Assembly (NCBI RefSeq): GCF_010669125.1
Contig: NZ_CP048630.1
Coordinates: forward strand, 1 to 64,000
Reading direction: 5' to 3'
Length of the DNA stretch: 64,000 bases
Source: Ancylobacter pratisalsi
GTDB lineage: Bacteria; Pseudomonadota; Alphaproteobacteria; Rhizobiales; Xanthobacteraceae
In this document: positions 52,994 through 61,913 of the stretch, piece by piece
How positions within the stretch are numbered: the first letter of the stretch is position 1
Layout of the letters: every line of letters starts with the position of its first letter
Program-made: the position numbers and the translations under genes
The notes under the pieces: model-generated
Seen by the model: only the letters and a program-made list of their open reading frames with translations
The model's database searches: none
Told to the model about the DNA's origin: nothing

Positions 52994-53947
52994 ATGACAT
53001 CGAACCCGACTGCCAGTTTCACCCTCTCGCGCCGCCACTTGCTCGGCATCGAGGGACTGTCTCCCGAAGAGATCGTCGGGCTGCTCGACCTGTCGGAGGA
53101 GTTCGTTCTCCTCAATCGCCAGATCGAGAAGAAACGCGCCACGCTGCGCGGCCGCACCCAGATCAATCTGTTCTTCGAAGCCTCCACCCGGACCCAGTCG
53201 TCCTTCGAGCTGGCCGGCAAGCGGCTCGGCGCGGATGTGATGAACATGGCGGTCAGCAATTCCTCGCTGAAGAAGGGCGAGACGCTCATCGACACCGCGG
53301 CCACGCTCAACGCCATGCACCCCGACGTGCTGATCGTGCGCCACAGCGCCTCGGGCGCGGTGGAGCTGCTGGCCCGCAAGGTGGACTGCGCGGTGGTGAA
53401 CGCCGGCGACGGGGCTCACGAGCACCCCACCCAGGCGCTGCTCGATGCGCTCACCATCCGCCGCAACAAGGGCCGCATCCAGGGCCTGCTGGTCGCGATC
53501 TGCGGCGACATCGCCCATTCGCGCGTGGCGCGCTCCAACATCCTGCTGCTTCAGGCGCTCGGCGCCCAGGTGCGGGTCATCGCGCCCCCCACGCTGCTGC
53601 CGAGGGACATCGAGCGCTTCGGCGTCGAGGTCTATGGCGACATGCGCCGGGGCCTCGCGGACGTCGACATCGTCATGATGCTGCGCCTTCAGCGCGAGCG
53701 CATGAACGGCTCCTTCGTGCCTTCGGTGAAAGAGTATTTCCATTTCTGGGGGCTGGACGAGGCCAAGCTTCGCTACGCCCGCCCCGACGCGATGGTGATG
53801 CATCCCGGCCCCATGAATCGCGGCGTCGAAATCGATTCGGCCGTCGCCGACGGCGCCCAGTCCCTCATCCGCGAGCAGGTCGAGATGGGCGTTGCCGTCC
53901 GCATGGCCGTGCTCGACGCGCTCTCGCGGACGCTGCCCAATGCCTGA
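52994..53947 (+). CDS. pyrB: Aspartate carbamoyltransferase catalytic subunit
   Basis: 317-residue enzyme of pyrimidine biosynthesis making carbamoyl aspartate. Carbamoyl-phosphate binding STRT is in [20 protein letters not shown] (residues 64-67), with [37 protein letters not shown] and [15 protein letters not shown] 52994 gives [17 protein letters not shown]; the frame extends upstream but is not needed. The stop overlaps the pyrC' start, a coupling usual for the type that forms a complex with a DHOase-like protein. Confidence 0.94.
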   Translation: MTSNPTASFTLSRRHLLGIEGLSPEEIVGLLDLSEEFVLLNRQIEKKRATLRGRTQINLFFEASTRTQSSFELAGKRLGADVMNMAVSNSSLKKGETLIDTAATLNAMHPDVLIVRHSASGAVELLARKVDCAVVNAGDGAHEHPTQALLDALTIRRNKGRIQGLLVAICGDIAHSRVARSNILLLQALGAQVRVIAPPTLLPRDIERFGVEVYGDMRRGLADVDIVMMLRLQRERMNGSFVPSVKEYFHFWGLDEAKLRYARPDAMVMHPGPMNRGVEIDSAVADGAQSLIREQVEMGVAVRMAVLDALSRTLPNA

Positions 53948-55238
53948 CCTTCGCCCCCTCCTTCTCGCCCGTGCCCGCATTCTCGATCCCTCGCGGGACC
54001 TCGATACCCATGGCGACATTCTGGTCGCCGATGGCGTCATCAAGGACATTGCGGGCGATCTCAGCGCTGCCGGCCTGCCCGAGGGCACCGAGATCGTCGA
54101 CTGCCGGGGCCTTGTCGCCATTCCCGGCCTCGTCGACATGCGCGCCTTCATTGGCGAGCCTGGCGCCGAGCATCGCGAGACGCTGGCCTCGGCCAGCCAG
54201 GCGGCGGCAGCGGGCGGGGTGACGACCATCATCTGCCAGCCCGACACCGACCCGGTGATCGACGACCCCGCCATTGTCGACTTCGTTCTGCGCCGCGCCC
54301 GCGACACCGCCGTCGTCAACGTCCATCCCATGGCCGCGCTGACCAAGGGGCTGGCGGGCCGCGAGATGACGGAGATCGGCCTGCTCGGCGCCGCCGGAGC
54401 CGTGGCTTTCACCGATGGCACGCGCTCCGTTCCCTCGGCGCAGGTGATGCGCCGCGCCCTGATCTACGCCCGCGATTTCGACGCGCTCATTGTCCATCAC
54501 ACCGAGGACGCCAGCCTCACCGGCGAGGGCGTGATGAACGAGGGCGAACTGGCCTCGCGGCTGGGCCTGGCGGGTGTGCCACGGGCGGCCGAGACCATCG
54601 TGTTCGAGCGCGACGTACGTCTGGCGGCGATGACGGGCGGGCGCTACCACGCCGCCTCGCTCACCTGCGCCGATTCAATCGAGGTGCTGCGGCGCGCGCG
54701 TGGTGCGGGGCTGAACGTGACGGCGTCGGCCTCCATCAACCATCTCACGCTCAATGAGCGGGACGTGGTGGGCTACCGCACCTTCTTCAAGCTCAGCCCG
54801 CCGCTGCGCGGCGAGGATGACCGGCTGGCGCTGGTGCAGGCGGTGGCCGACGGATTGATCGACGTCGTTGTCTCCGACCACAATCCGCAGGATGTCGAGG
54901 TCAAGCGCCTGCCCTTCTCGGAGGCGGCGTTCGGCGCCATCGGCATCGAAACCATGCTCGCCGCGGGCCTCAGGCTGGTGAATGGCGGCGCCATCGACCT
55001 GATGACGCTGATCCGGGCCATGTCGACCCGCCCCGCACAGCTGCTCGGCCTTGAGGCCGGAACGCTGCGTCCCGGACAGCGGGCCGACATCGCGCTGATC
55101 GCCCCGGACGAGGCGTGGATTCTCGACGCCGCCACGCTCAAATCGCGCTGCCGGAACACGCCCTTCGACGAGGCGCGTTTCGAGGGCCGGGTGATACGCA
55201 CTCTTGTCGCAGGCCGCACCGTATACGAATACGTGTGA
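53940..55238 (+). CDS. Dihydroorotase-like protein (PyrC'), probably catalytically inactive
   Basis: 432-residue amidohydrolase-fold protein coupled to pyrB. Active dihydroorotases have DxHxH in DPHVHLREPG; here the aligned sequence is [13 protein letters not shown], with Arg68 and Phe70 in place of the two metal-binding His. Later segments remain: [36 protein letters not shown] and VVSDHNPQD. In Pseudomonas-type ATCase a degenerate PyrC' of this sort stabilises PyrB without DHOase activity, so an active dihydroorotase is expected elsewhere in the genome. Confidence 0.86.
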   Translation: MPDLRPLLLARARILDPSRDLDTHGDILVADGVIKDIAGDLSAAGLPEGTEIVDCRGLVAIPGLVDMRAFIGEPGAEHRETLASASQAAAAGGVTTIICQPDTDPVIDDPAIVDFVLRRARDTAVVNVHPMAALTKGLAGREMTEIGLLGAAGAVAFTDGTRSVPSAQVMRRALIYARDFDALIVHHTEDASLTGEGVMNEGELASRLGLAGVPRAAETIVFERDVRLAAMTGGRYHAASLTCADSIEVLRRARGAGLNVTASASINHLTLNERDVVGYRTFFKLSPPLRGEDDRLALVQAVADGLIDVVVSDHNPQDVEVKRLPFSEAAFGAIGIETMLAAGLRLVNGGAIDLMTLIRAMSTRPAQLLGLEAGTLRPGQRADIALIAPDEAWILDAATLKSRCRNTPFDEARFEGRVIRTLVAGRTVYEYV

Positions 55239-55299
55239 GCCGGAACGCCCGGTGCCCTACCGGGATACACATTCCGGGCAAAGCCATTAAGGTCGTCGC

Positions 55300-55905
55300 A
55301 TGAGCTGGTCCCTGCCCCCGATGTCGAGCTATGTCGCGCTGCTGCTTGGCTATCTGCTGGGCTCGATTCCGTTCGGGCTCATCATCACGCGCTTCGCCGG
55401 CACGCAGGACATCCGCAACATCGGCTCCGGCAACATCGGCGCCACCAACGTACTACGGACCGGCCGCAAGGGCCTCGCCGCCGCGACGCTGATCTGCGAC
55501 GCGCTCAAGGGCACCTTCGCGGTCCTGCTCGCGGCCTGGCTCATCGATGCGCCGGCGGCTCTCCCGGCGGCACTGGGCGCGTTTCTCGGCCACATTTTCC
55601 CGGTCTGGCTCGGCTTCAAGGGCGGCAAGGGGGTCGCGACGTTTCTGGGCGTCACCCTCGCGCTGGTCTGGCAGGCGGGGATCGTGTTCATCGCCTCCTG
55701 GCTCGCGGTTGCCTTCATCAGCCGTTACTCGTCGCTGTCGGCACTGGTCGCCAGCCTTCTCAGCGCCGTCGCCGCCTTCCTGCTCGCGCCCCCGCCCGTG
55801 GGCCTGCTGTTGAGCATTCTGGCGGTGCTGCTGTGGTTCATGCATCGCCAGAACATTGCCCGGCTGCTCGCCGGGACCGAAGGCCAGATCGGCGGGAAAG
55901 GCTGA
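55300..55905 (+). CDS. plsY: Glycerol-3-phosphate acyltransferase PlsY
   Basis: 201-residue inner-membrane acyltransferase using acyl-phosphate to make lysophosphatidate. It has five to six TM segments and the PlsY motifs [28 protein letters not shown] and [18 protein letters not shown]. An ATG at 55321 ([14 protein letters not shown]) is an alternative start. It lies 61 bp after pyrC' and 3 bp before dprA, matching the pyrB-pyrC-plsY-dprA order in alphaproteobacteria. Confidence 0.93.
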   Translation: MSWSLPPMSSYVALLLGYLLGSIPFGLIITRFAGTQDIRNIGSGNIGATNVLRTGRKGLAAATLICDALKGTFAVLLAAWLIDAPAALPAALGAFLGHIFPVWLGFKGGKGVATFLGVTLALVWQAGIVFIASWLAVAFISRYSSLSALVASLLSAVAAFLLAPPPVGLLLSILAVLLWFMHRQNIARLLAGTEGQIGGKG

Positions 55906-55908
55906 ACG

Positions 55909-57021
55909 GTGGCCACACCCGGCGTTGAGCTCGACCACACGCAGCGCCGCGATTGGCTCCGCCTCATCCGGGCCGAAAATGTCGGCCCCCGTGCCTTCAT
56001 CAATCTGGTGAACCGGTTCGGCGGAGCGTCCGCTGCCCTTGAGGCGCTTCCGGGCATGGCACGGCGCGGCGGGCGGCTGCTGGAGCCGCGCATTCCCTCC
56101 ATCGCCGAGGCCGAAGCCGAAATGCAGGCGCTGGCCCGCCTTGGCGGGCGTTTCCTCGCGCTCGGCGAACCGGCCTATCCCGCCCTGCTGCGCCAGATCG
56201 AGGACGCGCCGCCGCTGATCGCCGTGCGCGGGCGGGTGGAATTGTTGAACCAGCCCATCGTCGGCGTGGTCGGCTCGCGCAATGCCTCCGGTGCCGGGCG
56301 CACCATGGCGGTGCGGATCGCGCGCGGTCTGGGCGCCGCCGGCTGGGTGATCGCCTCGGGGTTGGCACGCGGCATTGACGCCGTCGCCCATGAGGCGAGC
56401 CTTGGCACCGGCACCATCGCCGTCCTCGCCGGCGGGCACGACCGGCCCTATCCGCGCGAGAACGAGGCGCTTCTGGCCGGCATCGCCGAGCAAGGTGCCG
56501 TCATCACCGAAATGCCGATGGGCTGGGAGCCGCGCTCGCGGGACTTTCCCCGGCGCAACAGGCTGGTGTCCGGCCTGTCGCTGGGCGTGGTGGTGATCGA
56601 GGCGGCGGAACGATCGGGCTCGCTCATCACCGCCCGTCTCGCCGCCGAGCAGGGACGCGAGGTGTTTGCCGTGCCCGGCTCGCCGCTCGACCCACGCGCG
56701 GGCGGGACCAATGCGCTCATCAAGCAGGGCGCCGCACTGGTGACCGACGCGGCGGACGTCATGTCGGCGCTTGCCAGCTACCGCGACCGCCTGCCGGGGA
56801 TGGATGCCGACGAGGACCAGCCGATCCCCATGGACGCCCCCGAGCCGGGCGACGACCTGCGCGGGCGCGTGGCCGCCCTGCTCGGCCCGACACCATTGCC
56901 GGTGGACGATCTGGTGCACATGTCGGGCGCGAGTGCGGGCGAGGTCATGATCGTGCTGCTCGAACTCGAAATCGCCGGCCGCCTGGAGCGCCATGGCGGC
57001 GGACGTGTTTCGTTGCTGTGA
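55909..57021 (+). CDS. dprA: DNA-processing protein DprA
   Basis: 370-residue cytoplasmic protein that loads RecA on single-stranded DNA during transformation. An N-terminal SAM-like helical part ([20 protein letters not shown]) is followed by the Rossmann-like DprA domain with [43 protein letters not shown] and [23 protein letters not shown], then a C-terminal winged-helix segment ([30 protein letters not shown]). GTG start at 55909, 3 bp after plsY. Confidence 0.92.
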   Translation: MATPGVELDHTQRRDWLRLIRAENVGPRAFINLVNRFGGASAALEALPGMARRGGRLLEPRIPSIAEAEAEMQALARLGGRFLALGEPAYPALLRQIEDAPPLIAVRGRVELLNQPIVGVVGSRNASGAGRTMAVRIARGLGAAGWVIASGLARGIDAVAHEASLGTGTIAVLAGGHDRPYPRENEALLAGIAEQGAVITEMPMGWEPRSRDFPRRNRLVSGLSLGVVVIEAAERSGSLITARLAAEQGREVFAVPGSPLDPRAGGTNALIKQGAALVTDAADVMSALASYRDRLPGMDADEDQPIPMDAPEPGDDLRGRVAALLGPTPLPVDDLVHMSGASAGEVMIVLLELEIAGRLERHGGGRVSLL

Positions 57022-57217
57022 GCGGCGTCAGCCGTCCTCGCATGGCGGCTCGGTCCCACCGGCGACCCATCTGTGCCTCATCGCGCGCCATCTCGAGCAG
57101 ATAGCGCAGCACGGCAAGCTCTGGACCGTCTGCGAGTGTTGACAGCTCATGGGCGAGTGCGGCGATATAGCCCGCCGTCTCACGCGTCTTATGGAGGGCG
57201 CGATCAATTTCGTTCAC
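56945..57217 (-). CDS. Small hypothetical protein
   Basis: 90-residue protein. The first about 50 residues ([20 protein letters not shown], then [26 protein letters not shown]) form a helical module seen in many short Rhizobiales hypothetical proteins. The rest is Arg/Gly-rich and lies antisense to the last 77 bp of dprA, so the true stop or frame may differ. It sits between dprA and topA, convergent with dprA. Function unknown. Confidence 0.5.
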   Translation of the reverse strand: MNEIDRALHKTRETAGYIAALAHELSTLADGPELAVLRYLLEMARDEAQMGRRWDRAAMRGRLTPLTATKHVRRHGAPGGRRFRVRAARS

Positions 57218-57517
57218 GAAAGTTCCGTGGGCTCGTGGCGGATTGATTCAAGGTAGCACCCGACTCCCACTCGTCACTACCTAAAGGCGTATTTTTTCCT
57301 ATAACCACTATTAAAAATTGTAATGCGAGCCTGCGCCGTGCCTTGTATGGGTGGCGGCGGTGAGCTCGGGCCTGTCAGCGAGCTGAGCCGGTCCTGCGAT
57401 GCGCCAGCATGGCATTCCTCGTGCTTCCCAAATGGCTGCCATTTGACAGTCGGGGGCGGCTACCCCATTTTCCCGGCCTCTTTCGGGGCTTGATATACCA
57501 ACGGAAACGGCGGACGC
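57218..57517. other. 300-bp gap before topA
   Basis: No gene seen. It holds an A+T-rich patch (57285-57325, with TTTTTTCCTATAACC and TTAAAAATTG) that contrasts with the GC-rich surroundings and may contain the promoter of the minus-strand small gene or an upstream element. The topA promoter should lie in the last 150 bp. Confidence 0.45.
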
Positions 57518-60205
57518 ATGCAGGTCGTCATCGTTGAATCGCCTGCAAAGGCGAAGACGATCAACAAATATCTGGGTCCAGGCTACGAGGTCATCGCCTC
57601 GTATGGACATGTCCGCGATCTTCCGGCCAAGGATGGCTCGGTGGATCCCGAACACGATTTCCACATGCTGTGGGATGTCGACCCCAAATCCCAGAAACGG
57701 CTTTCCGACATTGCCAAGGCGGTGCGCGGGGCTGACGGCCTGATCCTCGCCACCGATCCGGATCGCGAGGGCGAGGCCATTTCCTGGCATGTGCTCGAGG
57801 TGCTCAAGGAAAAGCGCGCCCTCAAGGACCAGCCGGTGTCGCGCGTCGTCTTCAACGCCATCACCAAGCAGGCCGTGCTTGAGGCGATGAAGAACCCGCG
57901 CATGATCGACGCGGCCCTCGTCGACGCCTATCTCGCCCGCCGCGCCCTCGACTATCTGGTCGGCTTCACGCTCTCGCCGGTGCTGTGGCGCAAACTGCCC
58001 GGCGCGCGGTCGGCGGGGCGCGTGCAGTCCGTGGCGCTGCGTCTGGTCTGCGACCGCGAGCGCGAGATCGAGACCTTCATCACCCGCGAATACTGGTCGA
58101 TCGCGGCCAGGCTGGCCACGCCGCGCGGCGACGAGTTCGAGGCGCGCCTCGTCGGGGCTGACGGCAAGAAGATCACCCGCCTCGATGTCGGCACGTCCGA
58201 AGAGGCGATGGCGTTCCGGCAAGCGCTGGAGAGCTCCGATTACAAGGTGCGCTCGGTCGAGGCGAAGCCGGCCCGCCGGCACCCCTACCCGCCCTTCACC
58301 ACGTCCACGCTGCAGCAGGAAGCCAGCCGCAAGCTCGGCTTCGCGCCCGCCATCACCATGCGGATCGCCCAGCGCCTGTATGAGGGCGTGGACATCGGCG
58401 GCGAGACGGTCGGCCTCATCACCTATATGCGTACCGACGGCGTCGACATGGCGCCCGAGGCGATCGCCTCCGCCCGCTCGGTGATCGGCCGCGACTATGG
58501 CGACCGCTACGTGCCGTCCGTGCCGCGCAAATACACCGCCAAGGCGAAGAACGCCCAGGAAGCGCATGAGGCGGTACGCCCCACCGATCTCGGCCGCCGT
58601 CCGAAGGATGTGCTGCGCCTCCTCGAAGGCGACCAGGCCAAGCTCTATGAGCTGATCTGGCTGCGCACCATCGCCAGCCAGATGGAATCGGCCGAGCTGG
58701 AGCGCACCACGGTCGATATCGACGCCGTCGCCGCCGGCCGCGCGCTGGAGCTTCGCGCCACCGGGCAGGTCGTGAAGTTCGACGGCTTCCTCACCCTCTA
58801 CCGCGAAGGTCGCGACGACGAGGAGGAGGACGAGGAGAATCGCCGCCTGCCCGCGCTCACCGCCGGCGAGGGCCTCCTCAACAAGGGTATCAAGACCGAC
58901 CAGCACTTCACCGAGCCACCGCCGCGCTATTCCGAGGCGTCGCTGGTGAAGCGGATGGAAGAGCTGGGCATCGGGCGTCCCTCGACCTACGCCTCTGTGC
59001 TCGCCGTGCTGCGCGACCGCGAATATGTGCGGCTGGAAAAGCGCCGGCTGATGCCCGAGGACAAGGGCCGGCTGGTCACCGCCTTCCTGGAGAGCTTCTT
59101 CGAGCGCTATGTGGAGTACGACTTCACCGCCGACCTTGAGGAGAAGCTCGACAAGATCTCGGCGGGCGAGCTCGAATGGAAGGACGTGCTGCGCGACTTC
59201 TGGCTCAACTTCGCCGCCGCCGTCGGCGAGACGAAGGACCTGCGCGTCTCCGAGGTGCTGTCCGCCCTCGACGAAATGCTCACCGCGCACATCTTCCCGC
59301 CCAAGGAAGACGGCACCGACCCGCGCCTGTGCCCCAATTGCGGCAATGGCCGGCTGTCGCTGAAGGTGGGCAAGTTCGGCGCCTTCATCGGCTGCTCGAA
59401 CTACCCCGAATGCAAGTACACCCGTCCGCTCGCCGTGCAGTCCGGCGAGAATGGCGAGGCGGTCGACACCGGCCCGCGTGTGATCGGTACCGATCCGGAC
59501 TCAGGTCTTGAGGTCACCGTTCGCGACGGGCGCTTCGGGGCCTATCTCCAGCTTGGCGAGGCCAAGGACGGCGAGAAGCCCAAACGCTCCAGCCTTCCCA
59601 AGGGGCTGGCGCCCGCCGATGTCGATCTGGAAACGGCGCTCGGCCTGCTGTCGCTGCCGCGCGAGATCGGCACGCATCCTGACAGCGGGGACCCGATCCT
59701 CGCCGGCATCGGGCGCTTCGGCCCCTATGTCCAGCACGGCAAGACCTACGCCAATCTGGACGCGGAGGATGACGTGCTTTCCATCGGCATCAACCGTGCC
59801 GTGGCGCTGATCGCCGACAAGCAGAACAAGGGTCCGGGACGCGGGCGCGGCGCGCAGGGCGGACGCGAGCTGGGCGCCCATCCCACGCTCGGCGGCCCGA
59901 TCACGGTTCGCCCGGGCCGCTTCGGCGCCTATGTGAACCACGGCAAGGTCAATGCGACGCTGCCCAAGTCCATGGTGCCCGAAGAGGTGACTCTGGAGCA
60001 GGCGGTTGAGCTGATCACCGCCAAGGCCGGTTCCACCCCCGCAAAACCTGCCCGCCGCAGCGCCAGCGCGGACGGCGCGACCAAGGCGAAGAAGCCCGCC
60101 GCCAAGAAGACCACTGCGAGCAAGAGCGCGGCGACGAAAAGCACCGCTAAAAAACCCGCAGCCAAGAAGCCTGCCGCGAAGAAGGCGGCGGCCAAGGCCG
60201 ACTGA
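57518..60205 (+). CDS. topA: DNA topoisomerase I (type IA)
   Basis: 895-residue enzyme relaxing negative supercoils. The Toprim start VIVESPAKAKTINKYLG is followed by DPDREGEAISWH, the catalytic Tyr in LITYMRTDGVDM (about residue 303), and the C-terminal four-Cys zinc segment CPNCGNGRLSLKVGKFGAFIGC...YPECKYTRPL. TopA repeats follow (GRFGAYLQLGE, IGRFGPYVQHGKTY, PGRFGAYVNHGKV), then a Lys/Ala-rich tail with repeated KKPAA units. Length is normal for alphaproteobacteria. GTGAAATC-type sequences aside, the ATG 57518 start gives MQVVIVESP, the conserved N-terminus. Confidence 0.95.
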   Translation: MQVVIVESPAKAKTINKYLGPGYEVIASYGHVRDLPAKDGSVDPEHDFHMLWDVDPKSQKRLSDIAKAVRGADGLILATDPDREGEAISWHVLEVLKEKRALKDQPVSRVVFNAITKQAVLEAMKNPRMIDAALVDAYLARRALDYLVGFTLSPVLWRKLPGARSAGRVQSVALRLVCDREREIETFITREYWSIAARLATPRGDEFEARLVGADGKKITRLDVGTSEEAMAFRQALESSDYKVRSVEAKPARRHPYPPFTTSTLQQEASRKLGFAPAITMRIAQRLYEGVDIGGETVGLITYMRTDGVDMAPEAIASARSVIGRDYGDRYVPSVPRKYTAKAKNAQEAHEAVRPTDLGRRPKDVLRLLEGDQAKLYELIWLRTIASQMESAELERTTVDIDAVAAGRALELRATGQVVKFDGFLTLYREGRDDEEEDEENRRLPALTAGEGLLNKGIKTDQHFTEPPPRYSEASLVKRMEELGIGRPSTYASVLAVLRDREYVRLEKRRLMPEDKGRLVTAFLESFFERYVEYDFTADLEEKLDKISAGELEWKDVLRDFWLNFAAAVGETKDLRVSEVLSALDEMLTAHIFPPKEDGTDPRLCPNCGNGRLSLKVGKFGAFIGCSNYPECKYTRPLAVQSGENGEAVDTGPRVIGTDPDSGLEVTVRDGRFGAYLQLGEAKDGEKPKRSSLPKGLAPADVDLETALGLLSLPREIGTHPDSGDPILAGIGRFGPYVQHGKTYANLDAEDDVLSIGINRAVALIADKQNKGPGRGRGAQGGRELGAHPTLGGPITVRPGRFGAYVNHGKVNATLPKSMVPEEVTLEQAVELITAKAGSTPAKPARRSASADGATKAKKPAAKKTTASKSAATKSTAKKPAAKKPAAKKAAAKAD

Positions 60206-60232
60206 CGGACCAGATGCCCGAAAGGCCGGAGC

Positions 60233-60252
60233 GAGGGCGGGGTGCCGCCCTC
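60233..60252. terminator. Bidirectional terminator between topA and the MFS gene
   Basis: Perfect 8-bp arms GAGGGCGG and CCGCCCTC with a 4-nt loop, 27 bp after topA and 4 bp past the stop of the convergent transporter gene. No long T-run, but it is placed where both transcripts should end. Confidence 0.6.
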
Positions 60253-60256
60253 CTCC

Positions 60257-61738
60257 CTATTCGGTCAGTATGGCGGGGCTGGGATGGCCACGCAGCGGAC
60301 GCTCTTCCATCGCCAGTATCGCCACCAGCGACAGGGTGAGAGCGCCCGCGCCGGCCAGGAACACCCAGCGGAACGCCTGTGCGAGGGCAAGGCTCCCGCC
60401 GTGCCCGCCCCCCAGCACTCCCTCGATCATCCCGTTTCCCTGCAGGCCCGAGGCACCGACCACGATGGCGCCGAAGCCGGCGGTGAGGATCGCCGCGCCG
60501 AGCGAGCGGAAGAAATTGGCCAGCCCCGTCGTGGTGCCCAGTTGCGGCAGCGGAACGGCGTTCTGGATCGCGACCGTCGATACCGGCAGCACCGTGCCAA
60601 GGCCGATGCCGGTCACGCCCGTGGTCAGGACGACGAGCCAGAGCGGGGGCGCCAGCGGCCCGAGCGCCAGCGCCACCAGCGCGCCGACGGCGCACACCAG
60701 TCCGAGTATCGGCACTCGCTTGTAGTGATCCACCCGGCCCATCACCTGCCCGGCCCCGGTGGCGCCGAACACGACGCCGGCCATCAGCGGAATCAGCGCC
60801 AGCCCGGACTGGCTGGCCGTGAGGCCGAGCACGCCTTCCAGATAGAGCGGAAGCTGGATCGACAGGCCGACCATGGTGCCCATGCAGAAGGCCGCCGCCG
60901 GAACGCCGGTGCGCACCACCTGATTCGACAGCACCGCGATCGGCAGCAGCGGCTCGAGCGCCGTGGCGACCCGCAGCGCGAAGCCGAGCCAGACCAGCAC
61001 CGAAACCGCGAACAGCCCGAGAATTTCCAGGGAATTCCACGCGAATCGCGTTCCGCCCCAGCTCATCGCCAGCAGCAGCGCCACGGTGGCGAGACACATG
61101 AGCAGGGCGCCGATCACGTCGAGCCGGTGGCGGTGGTGATGGGCCGGCAGGCGGCGCAGCGCACGGTCGCTCATGACCGCGGCGAGAATGCCGAGCGGCA
61201 GGTTCATCCAGAAGATCAGCGACCAGTGCAGGTGCTGGGCGAAAAAGCCGCCGAGAACCGGGCCGGCGATCGAGGAGGTGATGAAGACGGCCGCGAAATA
61301 GACCTGATAGCGCCCGCGTTCACGGGGCGGGACCAGCAGCCCGATGATGGTCTGCGCCAGCGCGATCAGCCCGCCACCGCCCAGCCCCTGCAGCGCGCGA
61401 GCGCCGATCAGCCACAGCATCGAGGGAGCCAGCGCGCACGCGATCGAGCCGACAAGAAACAGCGCGATACATGCGTTCAGCACCGGCCGGGGGCCATGGA
61501 TGTCCGCAAGCTTGCCGACGAGCGGCGTGGCCGCGGTTCCGGTAAGCAGATAGGCGGTCACGATCCAGGACAGGTTTTCGAGATCGCCGAAGTCACTACC
61601 GATGGTCGGGAGTGCGGTGGCAATGATAGTCTGGTCGAGCGCGCCAAGGAACATGGCGAGCATCACGCCGATAATGATGGTCCGGATAGTGGTGTGATCG
61701 AGGGCGGCGGGGTGCGCCTCGGTGGCACAGGCATCCAT
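60257..61738 (-). CDS. DHA2-family multidrug MFS transporter (14 TM)
   Basis: 493-residue proton-coupled exporter. Early motifs are MLAMFLGALDQTIIATALPT (motif D1), GKLADIHGPRPV (motif A), RALQGLGGGGLIALAQTIIG (motif B) and GPVLGGFFAQHLHWSLIFWMNLPLG (motif C), typical of EmrB/QacA-type pumps with 14 helices. The C-terminal half is complete, unlike the remnant at 27.4-28.0 kb. It lies on the opposite strand between topA and rnr, two genes that are usually neighbours in this group of bacteria, and has no adjacent regulator. Confidence 0.92.
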   Translation of the reverse strand: MDACATEAHPAALDHTTIRTIIIGVMLAMFLGALDQTIIATALPTIGSDFGDLENLSWIVTAYLLTGTAATPLVGKLADIHGPRPVLNACIALFLVGSIACALAPSMLWLIGARALQGLGGGGLIALAQTIIGLLVPPRERGRYQVYFAAVFITSSIAGPVLGGFFAQHLHWSLIFWMNLPLGILAAVMSDRALRRLPAHHHRHRLDVIGALLMCLATVALLLAMSWGGTRFAWNSLEILGLFAVSVLVWLGFALRVATALEPLLPIAVLSNQVVRTGVPAAAFCMGTMVGLSIQLPLYLEGVLGLTASQSGLALIPLMAGVVFGATGAGQVMGRVDHYKRVPILGLVCAVGALVALALGPLAPPLWLVVLTTGVTGIGLGTVLPVSTVAIQNAVPLPQLGTTTGLANFFRSLGAAILTAGFGAIVVGASGLQGNGMIEGVLGGGHGGSLALAQAFRWVFLAGAGALTLSLVAILAMEERPLRGHPSPAILTE

Positions 61739-61913
61739 TACAGTTCTTTCAAGCTAAGGCGGGTCCCGCCCCCGGGGCCGGCGCAAAGTCATCCCAACAT
61801 CGCCCGAATGCAAGGCCAAACAACATCTCGGTATCCACCGACCGGCCGCATCGGGCGTCGACGCCGGGCCTCCAAGCCGTTAGCGTCGCCATGACATTTT
61901 TGGACAGTGAATC

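Noticed and set aside
60060..60200. Repeated KKPAA-type codons at the topA end as a possible DNA repeat element
   Set aside because: Lys/Ala-rich tails are usual in alphaproteobacterial topoisomerase I and explain the repetition.
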